Below are positions 1 through 5,314 of a stretch of DNA of 6,604 nt, one piece after another (the stretch's first letter is position 1; the number at the start of each line of letters is the position of its first letter). Location: positions 1 through 6,604 of the forward strand of contig JAFGVF010000107.1 in NCBI GenBank assembly GCA_016938155.1, given 5' to 3'. A program made the position numbers and the translations under genes. This DNA comes from Candidatus Cloacimonadota bacterium (GTDB lineage: Bacteria; Cloacimonadota; Cloacimonadia; Cloacimonadales; JAFGVF01). The notes below the pieces were generated by a model. It worked only from the letters and a program-made list of their open reading frames with translations, searched no databases and was not told where the DNA came from.

Positions 1-1
1 C

Positions 2-2590
2 GGTCTCTGTATTGTCTGTTATAGAGATATTCCCGTAGGTGGTACTCAATACGAAACTGAAGTTTGAAGCAGAAACTCCCCCGTTGTTTGCAACGGAAAC
101 TTGCAAGGTTGCCATCTCATTGGGGTCTAAACTTCCATTGGAACCGTCATTCACTACAACGCCGGTGATATCTAACTCAGGGGCATAAGCTGTAAGGTTG
201 ATTGTGCTGTTCCAGGTGTTTGTTCCACTTGTAATAACGGCATTCAAAGTTATTGCATGATTATTCGGGCAGTTTGCAGCCACATTGAAGGCATATCCGT
301 TAGTTGTAGTTGCAGTGGCACCGGCATTAATATTTCCGAAGCTCTGTGAATTGTCGGTGATGGTAACATAAGCATCTGACTCATTTATGGTCATAGAAAC
401 GGAGTTTGCTATTGATGTTCCTACATTTTCCAGAGCAACTGTCAGATAGACAGTCTCACCATTGGCTATTACATTGTTTCCACCTGCACTGACTGTAACT
501 GCATCAATTGATACATACGGTCCAGCAAGGGGCTGAACAGGGATTGTAGTAATCACAGGCTGTCTTTGCGGTCTCGTGATTACAAGATCAGCTGTTCCTG
601 CTGTTGTGAAGGCAGTAATAGGTACATCAACTGTACCGGAAGAACCCACTAAAGCTGCACCTCTTAAAACGCCACTCTGAGAAATGGCTACATAAGAACC
701 AACTTGAGCATTAACTGTAAATGTTGTTGCACCAATAGGAATAAAGGGTGCCGTACTGTAGCTGTTGGCTGTTCCTTGTGTCCAATATGGAATCATGGAT
801 GGGTCACCAAAAAGCATATATGCTTGCCAATAGTAAATCGGGCTTGAATGTTGTGGGAAATTCTGAGCATCAACTTCCGTTACAGCAAGATTACCCAAAT
901 ATTTAGTAGCGTCTGTTGTAACATAATCGGTCATAAAGGGACCGTCATAAGCTCCCCAGGTTGTTTCTGCATAAGTCGGTACATAACCGTTATTATTCCC
1001 GGAAATCGGGAAAGCTCCCACAGACCAGTAGAAGTCTTCAAACCAATATGTGTTCGGTGCAGAACCAATATAAGCATAAGCTCCCTTGTCTGCCACACGG
1101 ATGAACTGCTCGGCAAAGCAAGTACCTACTTCGGCAAATTGACCGGTAACACAGCAGTTACCTATGGCAAACGGATACTTGTTTGTGTTTGTCATACTGC
1201 TGATATTCGATGTTGAAAAGGAAGGTCCAGCCCAACTTGTTGTTGAGCCATGGGCTGTGTAATTTATAAATCCGACACCGGTATTCATTGTGTTGTAGCA
1301 ATTTGTATAGGAAGTCAGGTATTGATAAACATTGGCAAATCCATGAGCACTGTTGAAATAATTATTTGCTCCATATTGGATAGTCGGCTGTCCAACATAG
1401 GGATTCCAAGTAGAGTCTTCACCGGCTATGAGAGTTACATTATCCAGATAACTCGGAGTTGCAAACTGATATTGTTCATAGTAAAGTGTTTTATTGATTA
1501 TGTTGGTTAACTCTGTTGTTGAAGTAACAGACCAACGACCGTAATACATATCAGGGATATAATCGCTACCACCGTCAAAGCAGTAGTAATAAAGGTCTGT
1601 TCCTACATTTGAGCTGGAACCTGTTCCATAATTTATGACTTGAGCCACATCGCCCACGATTAATGCAAAGGATGGTGCCGGATTACTTGGAGTTGCACCG
1701 GTATAATAGCTTTGAATCCAAGTCTTGATTGCAGCTGAAGATGTGCCGATTACATCTGTATAACCGACAATCACATCAAATCCTTTTTTCTCCTTCCAGG
1801 CTATGAAGGGTGCCAAGGTGCTTTCAAACATACGGTTGGCAACGATGAGATACTTTATCGGGTATCTTCTCATATCGGGATTAGAGGGGTAATCATGGTT
1901 AGGGTAGGTTCTATTTACACGGTTATAAATAACTTCGTAATAGGGTGAATATGCCTTATCTTTGTTGTATTCGGTTAAAGCCATATCACTGCCTTCAAGA
2001 TTGATTTTTATCTTTATATCGTTGTAAACCCTGATAGAATTGGATACCGGGTTGTAACTGACAGGAAAAATCACCAGTCTGGCAATTCTGACACCTCTCA
2101 TCACACCTACTTCTTCAAGAGATACGAGGTTTTCAAATCCATAAGTATCAAGATTATAGGCATGAGCTTCCATTTCAAATGATATATCGGCAATATCGAC
2201 ATTCTTGGCTACTGATGGCTGAATCGGGTAGATTTTGTCGTTTGTTCCGTATCTACTGAGACTGTATTCAGTCATTTCATAGGTTATTGCAGAAACTGTG
2301 AACTTTGCCCCCCAAGGGATTTCAATTAGTCGTTTCCGAACTGGAAGCCCTGGTGTTCCGATTTTACCGTCTATAATTGTTTCCGGTATGATAAGTTGCT
2401 GGAAAGTTCCATTATCAGTATCTATACTTGTGATTTCAATCTCATCAAAACCATATTCAAAGTCAATACTTCTGGCATCTGATGTTATTAGATTAAGGTC
2501 TGTCGTGCGATTATCAAGTTGAATAGTGCTGGCTGAAATCACTGTAATGATTCCTAAAAAAACCAGCAATAATAATCCCATTTTCTTCAT
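2..2590 (-). CDS. Secreted gingipain-like C25 cysteine protease with CARDB/Ig-like repeats, 3' end outside the window
   Basis: The frame is open from the ATG at 2590 to the window edge (863 codons, no stop). Residues 1-20 form a signal peptide (Lys-Lys, a Leu/Ile/Val core, then SAS), so the protein is exported. Residues about 21-235 resemble the gingipain propeptide, including a GTPGLP motif at 78-83. The catalytic domain spans about 240-600. It contains ALIVGD (309-314), PDMYYGR (346-352), the catalytic His447 in TAHGS, the nucleophile Cys480 in NCCVTGQF, and LFGDPSM (593-599). The His-Cys spacing of 33 residues equals that of RgpB (His211/Cys244). An Ig-like module (about 610-685) follows, as in gingipains, then two CARDB-like beta domains (about 690-803, and 804 to the cut). 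The start is fixed by the signal peptide and an AAGGAG six nt upstream. It is probably an extracellular or surface protease. In Bacteroidota-type relatives such proteins leave by the type IX system, but the C-terminal sorting domain would be outside this window. Substrate preference (Arg or Lys) cannot be read. It appears to be its own transcription unit. The family call is firm. Confidence 0.93.
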   Translation of the reverse strand, partial: MKKMGLLLLVFLGIITVISASTIQLDNRTTDLNLITSDARSIDFEYGFDEIEITSIDTDNGTFQQLIIPETIIDGKIGTPGLPVRKRLIEIPWGAKFTVSAITYEMTEYSLSRYGTNDKIYPIQPSVAKNVDIADISFEMEAHAYNLDTYGFENLVSLEEVGVMRGVRIARLVIFPVSYNPVSNSIRVYNDIKIKINLEGSDMALTEYNKDKAYSPYYEVIYNRVNRTYPNHDYPSNPDMRRYPIKYLIVANRMFESTLAPFIAWKEKKGFDVIVGYTDVIGTSSAAIKTWIQSYYTGATPSNPAPSFALIVGDVAQVINYGTGSSSNVGTDLYYYCFDGGSDYIPDMYYGRWSVTSTTELTNIINKTLYYEQYQFATPSYLDNVTLIAGEDSTWNPYVGQPTIQYGANNYFNSAHGFANVYQYLTSYTNCYNTMNTGVGFINYTAHGSTTSWAGPSFSTSNISSMTNTNKYPFAIGNCCVTGQFAEVGTCFAEQFIRVADKGAYAYIGSAPNTYWFEDFYWSVGAFPISGNNNGYVPTYAETTWGAYDGPFMTDYVTTDATKYLGNLAVTEVDAQNFPQHSSPIYYWQAYMLFGDPSMIPYWTQGTANSYSTAPFIPIGATTFTVNAQVGSYVAISQSGVLRGAALVGSSGTVDVPITAFTTAGTADLVITRPQRQPVITTIPVQPLAGPYVSIDAVTVSAGGNNVIANGETVYLTVALENVGTSIANSVSMTINESDAYVTITDNSQSFGNINAGATATTTNGYAFNVAANCPNNHAITLNAVITSGTNTWNSTINLTAYAPELDITGVVVNDGSNGSLDPNEMATLQVSVANNGGVSASNFSFVLSTTYGNISITDNTET

Positions 2591-2596
2591 AAAACA

Positions 2597-2602
2597 CTCC
2601 TT
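2597..2602 (-). promoter_or_regulatory. Shine-Dalgarno site of the C25 protease gene
   Basis: AAGGAG lies on the minus strand six nt before the ATG at 2590. It is the strongest ribosome-binding site in the window, and it decides the start together with the signal peptide that follows. Confidence 0.85.
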
Positions 2603-2726
2603 GAGTTTATATCTATTTACAATTTCCCCATTATGAGTTTCTAATTTTGTGGAATACTTCATCCTTAGCAAGCAATTTTTTTGTTAACAGTGAATAGTCG
2701 TAGTCCATTTACTATTTCTATCATGA

Positions 2727-2742
2727 TTACTAAATTTAGTAA
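2727..2742. repeat. Perfect 16-bp palindrome upstream of the protease gene
   Basis: TTACTAAATTTAGTAA is identical to its reverse complement. It sits about 137 bp before the protease start codon. A second inverted pair, GTAGTC at 2700-2705 and GACTAC at 2746-2751, encloses it, although not symmetrically. Two further short palindromes follow: GTGATTATCAC (2765-2775) and CTTTTAAAAG (2775-2784). Such dyads are typical binding sites for dimeric regulators, so it may be an operator for the protease gene. That role is inferred; the symmetry itself is directly visible. Confidence 0.5.
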
Positions 2743-2997
2743 CAAGACTACTCATTAAAACATTGTGATTATCACTTTTAAAAGGATTATTATACATAGC
2801 GTAACTTCATTGGCGATCAATTAAATGACTTACCATGCAACCACTATTTGATGAAGAATTATAGTAGATCAACTTGTTATTTGTATGTGGTTCACAAAGG
2901 ATTACAAGAGAACTTCGCTTCAGAGAGGAAACTTAAAAGGTTACTTCTCAGAAAAGAGAATGGAAACAGGATGCATTAAATTGTTTTGGGGGAAAAC

Positions 2998-3017
2998 TTT
3001 GAACAGACCTGTTCAAA
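2998..3017. repeat. 20-bp inverted repeat with perfect 9-bp arms
   Basis: TTTGAACAG and CTGTTCAAA flank a 2-bp centre (AC). As DNA it could be a dimeric-regulator operator. It contains GAAC and GTTC half-sites, but they are 6 bp apart rather than the 4 of the Gram-positive LexA box. As RNA it would fold into an 8-bp stem with a 4-nt loop. On the minus strand it is followed by GTTTTCC, a poor T-tract, so a weak terminator for the upstream operon is another possibility. Confidence 0.55.
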
Positions 3018-3068
3018 AATATTAGCAAAAGGCACCATCTTACTGGAGTCACGGTAAACAAATCTTAT

Positions 3069-3106
3069 CATCATCATTGGTGTGACAATTGATGATGTGT
3101 TTTTTT
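3069..3106 (+). terminator. Candidate Rho-independent terminator reading on the plus strand
   Basis: CATCATCATTG (3069-3079) pairs with CAATTGATGATG (3086-3097) with one bulged base, around the 6-nt loop GTGTGA. After TG comes a run of seven T (3100-3106). On the minus strand the hairpin is preceded by the A-run and has no T-tract after it, so the arrangement fits plus-strand transcription only. No plus-strand gene is visible upstream. It would therefore end either a short non-coding RNA or antisense transcription heading into the minus-strand operon. The stem is AT-rich and only moderately stable. Confidence 0.5.
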
Positions 3107-3154
3107 GCTTATTATTGGTACAACTTGTAAACTTATGCTAAGAGATATAGCCTG

Positions 3155-3190
3155 AGTTGTTCATACAACTATTAAAACATCTCCATGTTT
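3155..3190 (-). repeat. Two tandem 16-nt hairpins at the operon's 3' end
   Basis: AGTTGT-tcat-ACAACT (3155-3170) and AAACAT-ctcc-ATGTTT (3175-3190) each have a perfect 6-bp stem and a 4-nt loop, four bases apart. The second overlaps the stop codon of the 150-aa gene by two bases. Neither has a T-run on the minus strand, so they are not standard intrinsic terminators. They could stabilise the 3' end of the operon mRNA or help stop transcription. The geometry is visible; the role is a guess. Confidence 0.4.
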
Positions 3191-3641
3191 ATAACCCGTC
3201 TATCATAGTTCCTTTGGAACCGGAGACCAATTTCTTGAGAAGAGGTATAGTCCCTTTATCGGATTCTGACATCTCAGCTTCTGCTTCTTTGAGTGCCTGC
3301 TGCCAATATGTAGCAAATCCACGCTCTCTTTCGAAGAGAATCTCTAAAGCCCGATTGTAGTTGATCAAAGAGCGGAGTTCTGTCTTAGTTGGTTTTGCCT
3401 GCCAGGTTTGAACAGTTGTTTGAAGGTTAATATTCTGCCTTCTAAGCTCATCTATTTCCTTTTTAATACTCTCATTTCCTTTGGAGTTAATCTCCATTTG
3501 AGTGTTAAGAAAATCTCTTTGCCTCTTAACATCTTTCTTGTAGGCAGAAATCCTGAATAGGGAATTTATCCAAACTATGATTGCCATAAGAACACCCAAC
3601 AATAAACCCTGAACAAAGGGATTAGACAGTAATTCTTTCAT
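3189..3641 (-). CDS. Uncharacterised membrane-anchored coiled-coil protein, 150 aa
   Basis: I do not recognise a named family. Residues about 9-28 form one strongly hydrophobic segment (LLLGVLMAIIVW), followed by basic residues (Arg30, Lys35, Lys36, Lys39, Arg40). This suggests an N-terminal membrane anchor with the rest in the cytoplasm. Residues about 35-85 are charged and heptad-like, consistent with a coiled coil. Residues 86-125 form a distinct helical block with ELRSL, ALEILFER, GFA and YWQQALKEAEAEM, which looks like a conserved domain. From memory, similar ELR...ERAPGFA...W..AL..AE blocks occur in unnamed proteins of other bacteria, but I cannot confirm this. A GAGG five nt before the ATG supports the start. 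It begins 15 nt after the metallo-hydrolase stop and is the last gene of the yidC operon, so an envelope-linked role is possible but unproven. Confidence 0.85.
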   Translation of the reverse strand: MKELLSNPFVQGLLLGVLMAIIVWINSLFRISAYKKDVKRQRDFLNTQMEINSKGNESIKKEIDELRRQNINLQTTVQTWQAKPTKTELRSLINYNRALEILFERERGFATYWQQALKEAEAEMSESDKGTIPLLKKLVSGSKGTMIDGL

Positions 3642-3646
3642 AAAAG

Positions 3647-3650
3647 CCTC
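3647..3650 (-). promoter_or_regulatory. Shine-Dalgarno site of the 150-aa membrane protein gene
   Basis: GAGG on the minus strand, five nt before the ATG at 3641, lies in the 15-nt gap after the metallo-hydrolase stop. It allows independent initiation of the last operon gene. Confidence 0.65.
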
Positions 3651-3656
3651 GCTTTC

Positions 3657-4430
3657 TTAAATTGACCAGACATCAATGTCATGGCTGAAATAGATTCGGG
3701 AATCGGATTCCAGAATCATCTTTTTTGCGTAAAATGTATCTTTCCGGGAAATATCATAAGCCGAAATGATAGGTAGAGGCAGATGCTCTCGGGTTGGGAT
3801 AATATCTCCGGCAAAAATAGCTTTATCATCCTTAAAAGTAAATTTAACAATCTGGAAGCCAACCGTGTGACCGCCAACCTTTATCAGTTCAATATCATCT
3901 GTGAGTTTGTAGTTCCCCTCAATCAGCTTCAGTTTGCTACTCTGCTCCAGCAGAGCAAGATTCTCATCATAATTATAAGCTGCTGCATTAAGCTCATCTG
4001 GGGATTTAGCAATGTGCCACTCTGAATTCTGAACCCAATGTCTGGCGTTAGGGAAAGTCAGTTCAGGAGTATCGTTAAAAATCGAGATTATCCCCCCGGC
4101 ATGGTCGAAATGGAGATGAGTCAGGATAACATCAGTGATATCAAAACGAGAAAAACCGACCTCCTGCAAAGATGCAGGAAGCAGGAAGTCGGCATAGTTA
4201 TAAATCTTTTTTTTCTTGTCGATTAGCTTATTTCCAATCCCGGAATCTATCAGAATCAATCTATCTTCATACTGAATAAGAAGCAGATTAATCCTCACTT
4301 TTTGCCGATGTAAATCATCGACCGATATTCTCTTTTCCCAGATAGCTCTTGGCAATACGCCTAAAGCTGCTCCGGCGTCAGTAGAATAGTATCCGGCATT
4401 AATCGGAATCAGTCTTTTTGTTACCGTCAT
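3657..4430 (-). CDS. MBL-fold (metallo-beta-lactamase superfamily) metallo-hydrolase, 257 aa
   Basis: This is a probable cytoplasmic binuclear-metal hydrolase. The signature HLHFDH occurs at residues 105-110 (ligands His105, His107, Asp109, His110). The other ligands are His188 in GGHTVG, Asp209 in FAGDIIPT, and His250 in FSHD, so the full metal set is present. The N-terminus, with NAGYYSTDAGA, GVLPRAIWEK and LILIDSGIG, matches the subgroup that contains AHL-lactonase-like enzymes. The substrate cannot be told, and lactonase activity is only one option. The frame is open upstream to a GTG at 4622, but those 64 codons lie wholly inside khpB and look like a shadow. Family-like sequence begins right after the ATG at 4430, which is chosen here. 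The gene overlaps the end of khpB by 32 nt with no clear Shine-Dalgarno, suggesting translational coupling. The protein stops seven residues after His250, about 20 residues earlier than many relatives as I recall them, so the last strand may be reduced. Confidence 0.88.
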   Translation of the reverse strand: MTVTKRLIPINAGYYSTDAGAALGVLPRAIWEKRISVDDLHRQKVRINLLLIQYEDRLILIDSGIGNKLIDKKKKIYNYADFLLPASLQEVGFSRFDITDVILTHLHFDHAGGIISIFNDTPELTFPNARHWVQNSEWHIAKSPDELNAAAYNYDENLALLEQSSKLKLIEGNYKLTDDIELIKVGGHTVGFQIVKFTFKDDKAIFAGDIIPTREHLPLPIISAYDISRKDTFYAKKMILESDSRIYFSHDIDVWSI

Positions 4431-5307
4431 TATTATAGTTTCTACGAGGTCTCGGAGGGCGATTATTCGGTCTTCTATCTGCTCTGCCATCCTGATTGTT
4501 ATCTCTTCTGGGTCGAGAATCACCTGTAGGTCGGGACTCTCTAGTGTCTTGAGTATCTCTTGAGCCTCTGGAATCAGTCCTTTGACGACTGTTGGAACGA
4601 ACAGGTCGAGAATCTCTATCACGGGGTGAAGGTCTTCTGTCCCTTGGAGTGAATGTCATGTGTTTGAAATCAGCTTCAGTTGCCTGTTCCTTATTGAAAA
4701 TAACGACATTTTTAAGTTTACCGTCACCAATGGTTAAAGTACTTAAACCTGTCAGCTTCTCAACTTCACGGTGAACAATACGGCGACTACCGGCATCCAG
4801 ATTGAACATAGTGATAAACTTTCTGTTCTGAGCTTGAAACACAGCAATCTGCTTAGCTGTACGGTGTCTGAATTGCTCTTTCTGTCTTTCTTTGTAGTTA
4901 TCAACATCCAGGAGAATTTTGCCAACCATCTTATTTTCTTCAAAAATCCTATTAAGAAGATATTGCAATTGGTCGATAAACCGCCCGTCTTTGCCAACCA
5001 TGAGCCCGATATCAGTAGTCGGGAAAAGTCGAATATAATAAGACTCATCCTCTTTGCTGATCTCCATTCTGGGTACTTCAATACCCATCTTCTCGAAAAG
5101 TTCGGTTATGAAACTTTCAATCATTTCATCCGAATCTTGAATCGTAAACTTAACTACTGCTTGCTTGTTGCCGAATATACCCAAAAATCCCTTCGCTGAT
5201 TCCTGTATTACTTCGTAAGAAAAATCGCGGTTGGAAAGATTGTTTTCTTTCTTAAAATCCTCAAGAACACTCTCAACGGTGTTCCCTTTCTTCTGAACTG
5301 TCTTCAT
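4399..5307 (-). CDS. khpB: KhpB/Jag RNA-binding protein (Jag-N, KH, R3H) with Arg/Asp-rich tail
   Basis: This is a cytoplasmic single-stranded RNA-binding protein, and its family acts in post-transcriptional control of cell elongation and division. The Jag-N domain covers about residues 1-55 with the diagnostic KGFLGIFG (39-46). The KH domain covers about 60-137 with the GxxG loop GKDG (105-108) followed by RFIDQLQYLLN. The R3H domain covers about 138-205 with the RxxxH motif Arg175-Arg-Ile-Val-His179. Residues about 209-302 are a low-complexity tail of Arg, Asp, Ser, Pro and Asn, which many family members lack. The tail codons include a repeated 11-mer (GGTCGAGAATC on the plus strand at 4511-4521 and 4604-4614). 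The start lies 7 nt after yidC, with AGGGA (5318-5322) inside the end of yidC, ten nt before the ATG. The position next to yidC is the classic one for this gene. The tail may add RNA affinity or promote condensates (inference). Confidence 0.95.
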   Translation of the reverse strand: MKTVQKKGNTVESVLEDFKKENNLSNRDFSYEVIQESAKGFLGIFGNKQAVVKFTIQDSDEMIESFITELFEKMGIEVPRMEISKEDESYYIRLFPTTDIGLMVGKDGRFIDQLQYLLNRIFEENKMVGKILLDVDNYKERQKEQFRHRTAKQIAVFQAQNRKFITMFNLDAGSRRIVHREVEKLTGLSTLTIGDGKLKNVVIFNKEQATEADFKHMTFTPRDRRPSPRDRDSRPVRSNSRQRTDSRGSRDTQDTRESRPTGDSRPRRDNNQDGRADRRPNNRPPRPRRNYNNDGNKKTDSD

Positions 5308-5314
5308 ATTTGTG

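Larger units (their letters stand above)
2591..3188. other. Intergenic region of about 600 bp without a convincing gene, rich in inverted repeats
   Basis: This stretch separates the yidC operon from the protease gene. No frame on either strand has a gene of credible length; the best small one is a 21-codon plus-strand ORF at 2960-3025. It holds perfect or near-perfect inverted repeats at 2727-2742, 2765-2775, 2775-2784, 2998-3017, 3069-3097, 3119-3129, 3155-3170 and 3175-3190, the more notable of which are listed separately. It must contain the promoter of the protease gene if that gene is transcribed alone. A TATAAT hexamer on the minus strand at 2789-2794 is the best -10 candidate, but its only TTGACA-like partner (TTGATC, 2815-2820) is 20 nt away, so no promoter is called. 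I recognise no tRNA, rRNA, CRISPR or known riboswitch here. Confidence 0.75.

Noticed and set aside
848..1510. Open frames on the plus strand (for example 848-1216 and 1250-1510) opposite the protease gene
   Set aside because: They lie antisense to the strongly supported C25 catalytic domain, lack recognisable domains, and are explained as shadows of that gene.
2789..2820. Possible minus-strand promoter (TATAAT at 2789-2794, TTGATC at 2815-2820)
   Set aside because: The 20-nt spacer is too long for a housekeeping promoter and the -35 is poor. It is mentioned only as the best -10 candidate.
2960..3025. A 21-codon plus-strand ORF before the plus-strand terminator
   Set aside because: It has no clear Shine-Dalgarno, the length is within chance, and the peptide has no recognisable features. 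It could only matter if a plus-strand transcript is shown.
3020..3062. GCAAAAGGC and ACGGTAAACAAA, faintly like a cyclic-di-GMP (GEMM) riboswitch
   Set aside because: The conserved GEMM core and paired stems could not be laid out, and no plus-strand gene follows for it to control.
4431..4622. N-terminal extension of the metallo-hydrolase from a GTG at 4622
   Set aside because: The 64 extra residues fall inside khpB and do not look like MBL family sequence. The normal family N-terminus begins just after the ATG at 4430.
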